This document shows, one piece after another, positions 33,155-41,672 of a stretch of DNA of 64,000 bases. The position numbers and the translations under genes are program-made. The notes beneath the pieces are model-generated. The model made no database searches and was not told where the DNA came from. It worked only from the letters and a program-made list of their open reading frames with translations. How positions within the stretch are numbered: position 1 is the stretch's first letter; every line of letters begins with the position of its first letter. Source of the DNA: Prosthecobacter sp. SYSU 5D2 (GTDB lineage Bacteria; Verrucomicrobiota; Verrucomicrobiia; Verrucomicrobiales; Verrucomicrobiaceae); assembly GCF_039655865.1 (NCBI RefSeq), contig NZ_JBBYXL010000001.1, positions 310,001 to 374,000 of the forward strand. Reading direction: 5' to 3'.

Positions 33155-35371
33155 TCACCGGCGGAGGACGAATTCCTTGGCGTTGATGAGGGACCAGGCG
33201 ATGTCCTCCAGGGCGGCGCGGCGATCTTGGGCGGAGGAGAGGAGGGACTCCATGACGGTGGACTCATCGCGGCTAGGGGCGCGGGTCAGGAGGGCCCAGT
33301 AGAGGTCGCGGACGACGGCGGCGGAGTCGTTGTTTTTGTCGAGGGAGGCGAGGCGGTTGTCCTTGTCGCTGAGGAGCCGGCCCACGATGGGGCCGCTGAT
33401 GAACTGAAAGATCTGGCCGAGATTGGTATCGCTGGCGCGCTCGCACTCGCAGCTCAGCTCGCGCTTGGGACGGCCGAACTGGACGAGGAAAGCCTCCGGG
33501 GACATGGGGTCGGGGCTGCCGCGACCGCCTTTGGGGCCGGCGAGCTGCCCGGCACGGGTGCCCTGTTTATCCAATGAGGGGCGGACGCCGAGGGCGAGGT
33601 GCAGGGAATCAAAAAGCTGCTCGGCACTGAGGCGGCGGGGGAGGTTGTGGGAGTAGTTGATCTCATCGGCGGCATTCGTGCTGCTGGGCTTGCTGTCCAG
33701 CTGATAGGTGCGGCTGAGCATGATGGTGCGGATCAGGTGGCGGAGATCGAAACCGCTTTTGACGAAATCCTGGGCGAGGTCATCCAGCAGAGCGGGATGG
33801 CTGGCGGGGTTGGTGAGTCGGAAGTCATCCACAGGGTCCACGAGACCACGGCCCATGAGATGATACCAGATGCGGTTGACCTGGGATTTGGCGAAAAGGG
33901 GATTCTCCGGTCCGGTGAGCCAGACGGAGGCGGCCTGGAGGGAATCCTGACCTCCGGCGAGCTTGGGCATATCGGCACCGAGGAAGCGGGGGCTGGCTTT
34001 TTCCCCAGTGCGGGGATTGTCCACGGACAGCTTGGGATTCAAGAAGACGATTTGCTCGCCGTTGAACTCGTGCTTGTCATTTTTGTCACGCCTTTTGTTA
34101 TCCCCAATGATTTTGTAATCCACCTGGCTGAAGACGGCGGACCAGTTGTAGTAGTCGTCCTGGGTCCAGCGGTCAAAGGGGTGGTTATGGCATTCGGCGC
34201 ACTGGAGTCGGGTGCCGAGGAAGACCTGGGCGGCGGCGACGGCGCGGGCGGCGGGGGTGCGGTTGGCGCGGTAAAAATTAGACGGGGCTTCTTTGTAGGT
34301 GCTGCCGCGGGCGGCGACCATGTCCCGCACCATGGAATCCACAGGCCGGTTTTGGGCGATGCAGTCGCGGATCCAGCCATGGAAGGCTTTGAGGCCGGTG
34401 TCATCCAGGGTGCGGCCTTCGGCCTTGAGGACATCGGCCCATTTGAGGGCCCAGAAGTCTGCGAATTCCTGGCGAACCAGAAGTTTGTCCACAAGACGGG
34501 CGCGTTTGTCCGGGCGCTTGTCGGCGGCAAAGGTGCGGGCTTCTTCGGCAGTGGGGACCATGCCGAGGAGATCCAGCGAGGCCCGGCGGAGGAAGACATC
34601 ATCGGAGCAGACGGCGCTAGGATTGATGCGCAGGGTCTTCAGCTTGGTGAAGATGTGGCCGTCCACATAGTTATCGCGGCGAGGGCGGGCCCAGACAAAG
34701 TCCGGACTGGCGCGGAGGAAGGTGAGGCGGACGGGGACGCTCTGGTCCAGGAAGCGGACGAGGACGGTGGGCTCGCCAAATTCGAGGCGCTTGACGAGGC
34801 CGCCGTGGGAGACTTCCACGAGGCCGTTTTGCAAAGGTTCATAGACGGCCTGGGCGGTGACATCGCGCTGGCTGCCATCGGAAAAAGTGACTTTGGCGGT
34901 CAGTTGGACGGTGTCCTGGGCTTCATCAAGAATGGCTTCAGGCGGGGTGACTTCTAGTTTTTTGACGCGCAGGTCCTTGGCTCTGGCAGGGGGCATGCCG
35001 TAGGCAATCCAATCCCGGAGGACCCGATATTCCCAACCCTTGGGGTCCAGACGCTTGCCGCCTTCGTGGGCCAGTTTGTTGCTGCCTTTGACCAAGATGA
35101 GACTGTCATCCGGAGAGAAGGCATTGACGCGGCGGCCAGAGACGTCGCGGCTGAGGGCCGTAAAATCATAGTCCATGTCCTGACCGCGCAGGGAGAGCTT
35201 GAAGCCGCCTTTGCCGGTGGCATTGCCATGACAGGTGCCGAGGTTGCAACCGGCCTTGGAAATGGCGGCCATGACATCATTGCGAAAGGAGGGGGCGTCT
35301 TTTCCATGAGCGGCGACTGCCCCGAGGGCAAGCAAGGTTAACAGACGCAATGATGATAGCGGAACTGGCAT
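33155..35371 (-). CDS. DUF1549/DUF1553 protein with cytochrome-like sites
   Basis: 738 aa with a signal peptide (SSLRLLTLLALGAVAAHG). The N-terminal domain carries AGCNLGTCHGNATGKGGFKL, a CX4CH site of the PSCyt1-like type. A bacterial Ig-like region follows (about 140-225: VQLTAKVTFSDGSQRDVTAQ). The DUF1549 part contains CAECHNHPFDRWTQDDYY (CXXCH), and the DUF1553 part runs to the end (NRIWYHLMGRGLVDPVDDFR). Such proteins are typical of planctomycetes and verrucomicrobia; a role in carbohydrate or sulfatase-linked redox work is proposed but unproven. The ATG at 35371 is preferred to the TTG two codons upstream. Confidence 0.9.
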   Translation of the reverse strand: MPVPLSSLRLLTLLALGAVAAHGKDAPSFRNDVMAAISKAGCNLGTCHGNATGKGGFKLSLRGQDMDYDFTALSRDVSGRRVNAFSPDDSLILVKGSNKLAHEGGKRLDPKGWEYRVLRDWIAYGMPPARAKDLRVKKLEVTPPEAILDEAQDTVQLTAKVTFSDGSQRDVTAQAVYEPLQNGLVEVSHGGLVKRLEFGEPTVLVRFLDQSVPVRLTFLRASPDFVWARPRRDNYVDGHIFTKLKTLRINPSAVCSDDVFLRRASLDLLGMVPTAEEARTFAADKRPDKRARLVDKLLVRQEFADFWALKWADVLKAEGRTLDDTGLKAFHGWIRDCIAQNRPVDSMVRDMVAARGSTYKEAPSNFYRANRTPAARAVAAAQVFLGTRLQCAECHNHPFDRWTQDDYYNWSAVFSQVDYKIIGDNKRRDKNDKHEFNGEQIVFLNPKLSVDNPRTGEKASPRFLGADMPKLAGGQDSLQAASVWLTGPENPLFAKSQVNRIWYHLMGRGLVDPVDDFRLTNPASHPALLDDLAQDFVKSGFDLRHLIRTIMLSRTYQLDSKPSSTNAADEINYSHNLPRRLSAEQLFDSLHLALGVRPSLDKQGTRAGQLAGPKGGRGSPDPMSPEAFLVQFGRPKRELSCECERASDTNLGQIFQFISGPIVGRLLSDKDNRLASLDKNNDSAAVVRDLYWALLTRAPSRDESTVMESLLSSAQDRRAALEDIAWSLINAKEFVLRR

Positions 35372-35437
35372 GGACAACTGAAACCTACGCAGCTTCTGGG
35401 CCTGATTTTGCGCAAGACGGGAAGATGCCCCCGATGA

Positions 35438-36229
35438 TCAGCTTTCGACCGTATTGGTGCTCTCGATGACGGCCCAGGCGTTGTGATTGTGGATGGACTC
35501 GTAGTTTTCAGCCTCCACCCGGAACCATTTGATCTTTTTGTGCGCAGAGGCCTTCTGGGCAATGCTGCGGACGAGGTCTTCGACGAAAACGGGATTGTCG
35601 TAGGCGGCCTCGGTGACGTATTTTTCGTCTGGACGCTTGAGGACACTGTAGAGCTGGCTGCTGGCGCTGGCTTCGACAAGCTCAATCATGTCCTCAATCC
35701 AGATGGGCTGGCGGAAACGGACGGAAAAAGTGACGGTGCCACGCTGGTTATGGGCACCGCGCTCGCTGATGGCTTTGGAGCAGGGGCAGAGGGTGGTGAC
35801 GGGAACCTCGACGGTGACCACGTAGTCTATTTCATCACCTTCGGCATCCACGGCAAAGATCACGCCATAATCCAGCAGGCCTTCAGCCTTGGTGATGGGC
35901 GCGCGCTTGGCCCGAAAGTAGGGGAAGCGCATCTCGACATGGGCCTTGCGGGCATTGAGCCGGGCCAGCAGCTCCTTGGGCATGGCAGCAATGCTGGCGA
36001 CGGTGAGCTCGCGGCCATGGGCGTGGAGAATCTCCACAAACCGGCTCATGTGAGTGCCCTTGTAGTGATGAGGGAGGTCCACCGCCATGGTCACGGTGGC
36101 CACAGTGTGCTGCTGGGCCTGGTCGCGATCCCGAATGCGCAGAGGGAAGCGCAGGTTTTTCACGCCAACGCGGTCAATGGCGATCTTGCGGTCGTCCCGC
36201 TCGTTCTGGGTGTCTTTGAGATTGGGCAT
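35438..36229 (-). CDS. folE2: GTP cyclohydrolase FolE2 (type IB)
   Basis: 263 aa. Converts GTP to dihydroneopterin triphosphate for folate synthesis. Family signatures: FPLRIRDRDQAQQHTVATVTMAVDLPHHYKGTHMSRF (split here across the N-terminal third), EVPVTTLCPCSKAISERGAHNQRG with the metal-site cysteine, and a final ENYESIHNHNAWAVIES. FolE2 is the variant that works with Mn or Fe instead of requiring Zn, and in many bacteria is Zur-controlled. It sits just downstream of the rpsR terminator, next to other proteins lacking zinc ligands. Confidence 0.95.
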   Translation of the reverse strand: MPNLKDTQNERDDRKIAIDRVGVKNLRFPLRIRDRDQAQQHTVATVTMAVDLPHHYKGTHMSRFVEILHAHGRELTVASIAAMPKELLARLNARKAHVEMRFPYFRAKRAPITKAEGLLDYGVIFAVDAEGDEIDYVVTVEVPVTTLCPCSKAISERGAHNQRGTVTFSVRFRQPIWIEDMIELVEASASSQLYSVLKRPDEKYVTEAAYDNPVFVEDLVRSIAQKASAHKKIKWFRVEAENYESIHNHNAWAVIESTNTVES

Positions 36230-36241
36230 CCGGGGTAATAC

Positions 36242-36283
36242 GAAACAAAATTTCCCACTGCCGCAGCGAGCAACAGTGGGAAA
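36242..36283 (-). terminator. Terminator after rpsR
   Basis: Perfect 10-bp arms TTTCCCACTG / CAGTGGGAAA (36251-36260 and 36274-36283). On the minus strand it is followed by TTTTGTTTCG. It separates the dksA-like/rpmG/rpsR operon from folE2. Confidence 0.85.
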
Positions 36284-36310
36284 TGAATGATGAAACGGCT
36301 ATGGATCTGC

Positions 36311-36550
36311 TCAAGGGAGCAGGTTCACAGCGCGGGCACGCTTCACTTCGCGGGTGACCTTGCGATGCAGCCAGGCCGGGAGACCGGTGGTGCGGCGGGG
36401 GATCAGCTTGCCTGTTTCCGTGAGGAAGCGGGTAAGCAGCTCAGGGTTGGTGTAGATGAGCTTCTCGACCGGAATGTCCATCCGGCGGCGGGGCATCCGG
36501 CGGTTGTTCTTGCGGAGGGAGATGAGGCGTTCGGTAGTCTTGGGTTGCAT
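36311..36550 (-). CDS. rpsR: Ribosomal protein S18, cysteine-free form
   Basis: 79-aa small-subunit protein. Core: YTNPELLTRFLTETGKLIPRRTTGLPAWLHRKVTREVKRARAVNLLP, given here only as pattern: TGK-IPRR-TG then KRAR--NLLP (the S18 signature). The N-terminal cysteine-containing stretch of zinc-binding S18 forms is replaced by SLRKNNRRMPRRRMD; the protein has no cysteine at all. It is last in an operon with rpmG and the DksA-like gene. Confidence 0.93.
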   Translation of the reverse strand: MQPKTTERLISLRKNNRRMPRRRMDIPVEKLIYTNPELLTRFLTETGKLIPRRTTGLPAWLHRKVTREVKRARAVNLLP

Positions 36551-36568
36551 GACAGGGAAGGCAGCAGA

Positions 36569-36742
36569 TTAGCGGATCTCGCGGTGCAGGGTGCGACGCT
36601 TGAGGAAGTGGTTGAATTTCACTTTTTCAAGACGGCCGGGAGTGCGGGGGCTTTTTTTGTTGCGAGTGCTGACGTAACGGGACGTGGGCATGCCCTCCGC
36701 CTTAGCTTCCGTGCATTCGAGGATGATGATTTCGCGTGCCAT
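36569..36742 (-). CDS. rpmG: Ribosomal protein L33, zinc-independent form
   Basis: 57-aa large-subunit protein: AREIIILECTEAKAEG, then SRYVSTRNKKSPRTPGRLE and a closing FNHFLKRRTLHREIR. Zinc-binding L33 has two CXXC pairs; here only one cysteine remains (ECTEA) and the second pair is replaced by NHFL. It starts 23 bp after the DksA-like stop and ends 18 bp before rpsR. The gene lies in a compact operon. Confidence 0.93.
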   Translation of the reverse strand: MAREIIILECTEAKAEGMPTSRYVSTRNKKSPRTPGRLEKVKFNHFLKRRTLHREIR

Positions 36743-36765
36743 AAAATTGGGGTCGGGAGACTAGA

Positions 36766-37767
36766 CTACTCTTTGCTGAAGTCAAGCGACTCATTACTAT
36801 TGCCGCTGGAAGAGGTCGTGGTTTCCTCTTCGTCGCGGTCGTCGTCGGCGTCGTCGGCGGCCTCATCGAGGCCGAAAAGGGAGCGGACGGGACGGTTCCA
36901 ACGGCCGCCACGCTGTTCACGCTCAAGGCGTTCCTGGCAGACGACGGTGAAGCGGGTGAAGGGAAGGGCTTCGAGGCGTTCCTCGGAGATGGTCTCACCG
37001 GACATTTCGCAAATTCCATACATGCCGACATCAATACGCTTTAGGGCCTCATTGATTTCGTAAATGGCGTCCTGCTCCTTGGCCAGGAGGCTGAGGGCGA
37101 AATCGCGGTCATAAGCATCGCTGCCGGCATCCGCCTGGTGCATGCCGAAAGCGGAGGAATCCCCGCCTTCATTGCCACGCAGGTTTTCTTTGGTCACGCC
37201 TTCAGCGGAATTGAGGTAGGCATCGCGAAGTTCAGCGAGGCGCTGGCGCTGCTTTTTGAGGAAGGCGGCGGGAAGAACCGGTTTCTTCGGCGGAGACTCC
37301 ATGGTGATGCCTTCATCCTCAGCGCGGCCGGTGCGGCGGACGTTGGTGATTTTCGGAGCTGGCGGCGCGGCCTTGCTCTTGACAGGTGCGGCAGCTTTTT
37401 CAGGCTTGGGGGCCGGGGCGGCTTTTTTGGCAGTCACAGGCTTGGCTACAACGGCTTTTTTTGCCGGAGCCTCAGCTTTGACCGGAGCTTCTTTTTTGGC
37501 AGGGGCTTTTTTCACAGCCTCTTTTTTGGCCGGAGCAGTTTTTGTCGCAGCCGTCTTGGCAGCAGGTTTCGAGGCAGTTTTGGCAGGGGCTTTCTTCACA
37601 GGGGGAGATTTCTTGGGCGCGGGTTTCGCCGCCTTCTTCACGGGCTGGGCCGGGGGTTTGGGAGCGGATTTGACGCCCTTGACCACCTTTTTGGAGGTTG
37701 GTTTGACAGGGGCTTTTTTCGCAGCTTTGGCCGGAGCTTTGGGCGCTGGCTTCTTTTTCGCAGGCAT
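36766..37767 (-). CDS. DksA/TraR-family protein with long Ala/Lys/Pro-rich N-terminus
   Basis: 333 aa. Residues 1 to about 150 are a low-complexity, histone-H1-like tail of AKK/PAK/KKAP repeats. The C-terminal part is DksA-like: a coiled coil (LKKQRQRLAELRDAYLNSA ... LLAKEQDAIYEINEAL), then MYGICEMSGETISEERLEAL and FTRFTVVCQERLE. The four zinc cysteines are reduced to two (CXXS ... TXXC), as in zinc-independent DksA paralogues. An acidic tail ends the protein. DksA binds the RNA polymerase secondary channel; the basic tail may bind nucleic acid (inference). It leads the operon with rpmG and rpsR. Confidence 0.85.
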   Translation of the reverse strand: MPAKKKPAPKAPAKAAKKAPVKPTSKKVVKGVKSAPKPPAQPVKKAAKPAPKKSPPVKKAPAKTASKPAAKTAATKTAPAKKEAVKKAPAKKEAPVKAEAPAKKAVVAKPVTAKKAAPAPKPEKAAAPVKSKAAPPAPKITNVRRTGRAEDEGITMESPPKKPVLPAAFLKKQRQRLAELRDAYLNSAEGVTKENLRGNEGGDSSAFGMHQADAGSDAYDRDFALSLLAKEQDAIYEINEALKRIDVGMYGICEMSGETISEERLEALPFTRFTVVCQERLEREQRGGRWNRPVRSLFGLDEAADDADDDRDEEETTTSSSGNSNESLDFSKE

Positions 37768-37915
37768 GGCTCGTGAGGTTGGTGGCGTTGTTTCGCTAAC
37801 ATTCCGCCAGTCTTGTTACGGGCGGAAAAGAGCGCGGATAGTGAAGTGCTTTGGTAAAAATGGCAACCGGAATCCCTCGCAGAATTTACCTCCGCTTTGT
37901 AAGAAGGCAGAAAAA

Positions 37916-38470
37916 TCAGCGTGTGGCGCTGATTTCCCGGTGGAGCCAGGCACGGGCATACGCCCAGTCCCGCTTGGCGGTGGGCTCCGATACGCCGAGA
38001 ACTTCCGCCGCTTCGGCAAAGGTGAGACCGACGAAATAGTGCAGTTTCACCAGCTCGGCCTTGCGGGCATCTTCGGCGGCGAGCTTGTCCAGAGCGTCAT
38101 GCACGGCCAGCAGTTCATCATCCTGGACGGCGGGGGCGGCGATCTGCAAAGAGTCCTCCAGCTCGACATGCTCCTTCCCTGCCCCGTGGCGGACGGCCTG
38201 GCGCTTGCGGGCACGATCAATCAAAATCCGGCGCATGGCCTCCGCCGCCGCTCCGAAGAAGTGGGAGCGGTTTTGGAATCTGGCATCGCCGAGGCGGAGC
38301 CAGGCTTCATGAACCAGAGCAGTGGCCTGCAGTGTCTGGCCTGGCAGCTCACGCGCCATCTTGGCGGCGGCGACGCGGCGCAGCTCGGCATAGACTTCTG
38401 CCAGCAGCTGGTTAGGCGCATCCGCATGGCCCTGCTGGCAGGACTGGAGGAGGAGGGTAATCTGGTTCAT
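37916..38470 (-). CDS. ECF RNA polymerase sigma factor
   Basis: 184 aa. Region 2: LLAEVYAELRRVAAAKMAREL and ATALVHEAWLRLGDARFQNRSHFFGAAAEAMRRILIDRARKR, typical of the planctomycete/verrucomicrobial/acidobacterial ECF group. Region 4: HYFVGLTFAEAAEVLGVSEPTAKRDWAYARAWLHREI (HTH). It is 11 bp downstream of a small membrane-protein gene that could be its partner. No recognised anti-sigma domain is adjacent. Start at MNQITLLL. Confidence 0.88.
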   Translation of the reverse strand: MNQITLLLQSCQQGHADAPNQLLAEVYAELRRVAAAKMARELPGQTLQATALVHEAWLRLGDARFQNRSHFFGAAAEAMRRILIDRARKRQAVRHGAGKEHVELEDSLQIAAPAVQDDELLAVHDALDKLAAEDARKAELVKLHYFVGLTFAEAAEVLGVSEPTAKRDWAYARAWLHREISATR

Positions 38471-38481
38471 GACGGCGGCAT

Positions 38482-38811
38482 TCAAACCCAAAGGGAGGCG
38501 GAGACCAAGGCCAAACCGAGCAGACCAGTACTAAGCAGGGAGACGGCCACACGACGCTGCCGCACGGCGGTGACGAGACTCTGCAAGGCGAGACCGAGGC
38601 CGGGCAGGCCGCAAAAGAGCCAGGCGGCGAGGGCGAAGGGCTGGACGAGGAGGATCATGAGCAGCCTATGATGGACGGTTTCAAATCCTGTGAGAAAGAG
38701 AGACTGGCAGGCCAGCCAGCCGCCGGCCAGGGAGAGGGTGAGAAGGAGCAGGCTGGTGATGAGATCACGGGCCAGGCGCGGAGAGGCGGCAGTATAGGTT
38801 TCGAGGTTCAT
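38482..38811 (-). CDS. Small membrane protein
   Basis: 109 aa with three hydrophobic segments (LITSLLLLTLSLAGGWLAC, LLMILLVQPFALAAWLFCGL, SLLSTGLLGLALVSASLWV). No family recognised. It lies 11 bp upstream of the ECF sigma gene on the same strand, so co-expression is expected and a role in control of that sigma factor is possible but unsupported by motifs. Confidence 0.7.
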   Translation of the reverse strand: MNLETYTAASPRLARDLITSLLLLTLSLAGGWLACQSLFLTGFETVHHRLLMILLVQPFALAAWLFCGLPGLGLALQSLVTAVRQRRVAVSLLSTGLLGLALVSASLWV

Positions 38812-38863
38812 GCCTCCTCATGCGTGGACGATGGAAGAAGCGGATCATCCGTCTGAGATTTTC

Positions 38864-41581
38864 TTATGCAGGCAGCACGCCGGCCAGTTTTTGCGCATAG
38901 GCCAGGGTGTCAATATCCTCGGGCCCCTTGTCTGTACGGATGGCCTTGATGCGGGGAAAGCGGAGGGAGAGACCGCTGTCATGACGGGTGCTGGCCTGGA
39001 TGGAATCAAAGGCGATCTCCAGGACGGTGTCCGGGATGACGGTGCGCACGCTGCCTTTCTGCGCGAGGGTGGTGGAAGTGAAGTGCTCGGTAAGGGTCTC
39101 GATCTCCGCATCGGTGAGGCCGGAATAAGCCTTGCCGATGATGCGGTGGGCACCGTGCTCATCGCGGACGGCAAAGGTATAGTCACTGAGCACATGGCTG
39201 CGCTTGCCATGACCCTGCTCCGCTTTAACCACGACGACATCCAGGGTGGCGAAGGCTTTTTTGAGCTTCAGCCAGGACTTGCCGCGACGGCCGGGGGAAT
39301 AAGGGCTGGCGGGGTCTTTGGCAATGAGGCCTTCGTTATTGCGACGGCGGGCGGCCATGAAGGCGGCCTCGATCTCCACTTCCGAACATGCCTGGTGGAC
39401 CTCGATCAAAGACAGGCCCGCAGGCAAGGCGAGGGATTCGAGAGCGAGGCGCCTTTGGGTGAGAGGCTGCTCCAGCAAGGAGCTGCCATTTTTCCAAAGC
39501 AGGTCAAAGACGACGTAACGGACGCTGATGTCGCTAGGCAGGAAGAGGTCCGCCTGGTCCCGGCGGCCTAACCGCTTTTGCAAATCAAAAAATGAGAGCT
39601 TTTTATCCTCAGCATAGGCGATGATCTCGCCATCGAGAATCACCTCATCTTGAAGCCGGTCAGCGGCCTGGAGGATTTCCGGAAATTGGGCGCTGACGAG
39701 TTTTAAATCGCGCGTGAAGATTTCTATCTGTGTGGCGCTGCGATGAAGCTGCGCACGGATGCCATCGTATTTGTCCTCCAGCCAGATTTGGGCGGGAGCG
39801 CCTGGCTCTGCGGCCGTAAGACGCTGCCAGATGTCGGCGGCGGTTTCTTCCGGGGAGGCGAGCATGACCTTGAGCGGCACGAGGGGGCGCGGGGCGGCCT
39901 CATGCAGGCGGGCGTCTTTGGCCAGCAGGGCGGCGTGGCCGATATCACCGGTGAGCATGGCGGCTTCCCGGACGGCATCCGCAGGCTGCTGGAAGGCGGC
40001 GGCGACGGCTTCTTCAATGAGCCCTTCTTTGGATCCCATGCGCAGCTCCCCGGTCATGAGACGGACGAGCCAGGAGCCGGTGTGCGGGCTGAGGGTGACG
40101 AGGCGCTCGCGCAGGAGTTTTGCCTTTGGCACGGGCCCGCGTGCCTCACGCAAGGCGCGGAAGAACTGGTCTGTGGCCTGAAGGTCCATGGGCTCAGGCG
40201 TCAGGGGAACGCGGCCCAAGACGAGGAAGGCGGTGCGGCCGGCATCGGCCTGGCTGCGGGAGAGGGTGCGGTATTCAGCATCGCTGAGGCCGGAGAGCTC
40301 CTGCAAGGCACGGCGGATGATGGCCCAGCCGGTGTTCAAGGGACCTTCCGGGCTAGCGGGATCAAACAGCAGGCCAGCGCAGTAACGGACCGCCAATGGC
40401 AAGTCGGCCTCCTGCGGCAAGGCGCGGAGGTAATCCGCCAGCACGGTCACCTTTTTTAAGCGGGATGATTCCGCAGCGGCGAGCGCGCAGACCTGGGCCC
40501 AGCGGGCGAAACTTTCCGGGACTTCTTCGCCGGATTCAGGCATTTGCGATGACTCCGGAGCCAGAGCCGTTTTTTGAACAATGTTTTCTAATGGTATCTC
40601 TAACTGGTCAGCGCGTTCGAGTGTCCAGGCTTCATAACCTCGGGCGCGGAGATCGGCGGCGAACTCCTGGGTATAACCATGGACGAGATACACCCGGCGC
40701 GGACATACGGTCTCCACGGTTTCCAGGAGTTCCGGGTAGTCGGCGTGGTCGCTGAGGGGGAAAACTTCATCCACCTGGTAGCGGTATTTGGCCCCGGGCT
40801 GCATGGCCCAGCCGCTGAGCATGGCGGTGCGGCAGGTCTTGAGCTTGCGCAGGGCCAGGCTGCGCGCGCCGCTGGGGGGAAAGAGGAGCACATGGCCCGC
40901 GGCCTGGGCGGGATCGAACAGGCGGTAGCGGGGCAGTTTGCCCAAAAGGGGTGCCACAACTTCAGTCATTTCCAGGATGGCTTTGTGGACCATGACCGGC
41001 AGCCCGGCGTCCCCCAGGGCGCAGAGGATCTCCTGGGCCTTGCCTAACGAATAACCTAACAAGACCGGAATGCCGCCGTCATCCAGCGTTTCATGCACCC
41101 ACTTCAGCATGGCGGCCACGGTTTCCGCCGTCGGCGGGAAATGGAACTGCGGGAGGCCAAAAGTGGTCTCCATAATGAGGGTGTCCGCCGGAAGGAGCTC
41201 GCACCGCTCGGAACTGAGGCCCTGGCGCAGCTTGTAATCCCCGGTGTAAAGCAGCGTGGCGCCATCCGCAACACGGGTCAGGTGCAGCATGGCGGACCCG
41301 ACAATGTGCCCCGCCGGAAAAAGTCGCAGCTGCCAGCCCTCCCACTCAAAGACCTGCCGCATGGGCAGCGCCTGAAAGGAACTGCTATCGCTCACGCCAT
41401 ACCGGGCCCTCATCAGTTCCAGCGTCAGCTCCGATGAAAAAGTGAGCCGGTGTCGCGCCACGTGGTCACTGTGCGCATGTGAGATGAACGCCCGCTCCAC
41501 GCCAAAATGCGGGTCCAGCCACAAGTCCGCCTCCGGCAGATAGATGCCTTTGCGGTGAGTGACGGTGAGGAGGGGAGACAT
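38864..41581 (-). CDS. Fusion of MBL-fold DNA exonuclease and ATP-dependent DNA ligase
   Basis: 905 aa. Residues 1 to about 330 are a metallo-beta-lactamase-fold nuclease: SHAHSDHVARH (HXHXDH zinc motif), GHIVGSAMLHL, LYTGDYKL, FPLSDHADYPELL. From about 350 on is an ATP-dependent ligase: a DNA-binding part, nucleotidyl lysine in LEDKYDGIRAQLH (KXDG), VILDGEIIAY, FDLLWKNG, EGLIAKDP and SWLKLKK. In most bacteria these are two adjacent genes of the ligase-associated repair set (with an Lhr-type helicase and a phosphoesterase). Here they are one polypeptide and the helicase is absent nearby. Role is probably DNA end repair (inference). Confidence 0.92.
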   Translation of the reverse strand: MSPLLTVTHRKGIYLPEADLWLDPHFGVERAFISHAHSDHVARHRLTFSSELTLELMRARYGVSDSSSFQALPMRQVFEWEGWQLRLFPAGHIVGSAMLHLTRVADGATLLYTGDYKLRQGLSSERCELLPADTLIMETTFGLPQFHFPPTAETVAAMLKWVHETLDDGGIPVLLGYSLGKAQEILCALGDAGLPVMVHKAILEMTEVVAPLLGKLPRYRLFDPAQAAGHVLLFPPSGARSLALRKLKTCRTAMLSGWAMQPGAKYRYQVDEVFPLSDHADYPELLETVETVCPRRVYLVHGYTQEFAADLRARGYEAWTLERADQLEIPLENIVQKTALAPESSQMPESGEEVPESFARWAQVCALAAAESSRLKKVTVLADYLRALPQEADLPLAVRYCAGLLFDPASPEGPLNTGWAIIRRALQELSGLSDAEYRTLSRSQADAGRTAFLVLGRVPLTPEPMDLQATDQFFRALREARGPVPKAKLLRERLVTLSPHTGSWLVRLMTGELRMGSKEGLIEEAVAAAFQQPADAVREAAMLTGDIGHAALLAKDARLHEAAPRPLVPLKVMLASPEETAADIWQRLTAAEPGAPAQIWLEDKYDGIRAQLHRSATQIEIFTRDLKLVSAQFPEILQAADRLQDEVILDGEIIAYAEDKKLSFFDLQKRLGRRDQADLFLPSDISVRYVVFDLLWKNGSSLLEQPLTQRRLALESLALPAGLSLIEVHQACSEVEIEAAFMAARRRNNEGLIAKDPASPYSPGRRGKSWLKLKKAFATLDVVVVKAEQGHGKRSHVLSDYTFAVRDEHGAHRIIGKAYSGLTDAEIETLTEHFTSTTLAQKGSVRTVIPDTVLEIAFDSIQASTRHDSGLSLRFPRIKAIRTDKGPEDIDTLAYAQKLAGVLPA

Positions 41582-41672
41582 GGAGAAGGACTATGTTACG
41601 TATGGCTTAGGCGGCGGGATGAATACGCACGACGGCTGTATGGGAATCGCTCTTCGCCACGTTAGAGGGCGG

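Noticed and set aside
37256-38671. A 471-codon plus-strand frame opposite the DksA-like and sigma genes
   Set aside because: The first part is the mirror of the AKK repeats (runs of Ala, Phe and Gly); no motif.
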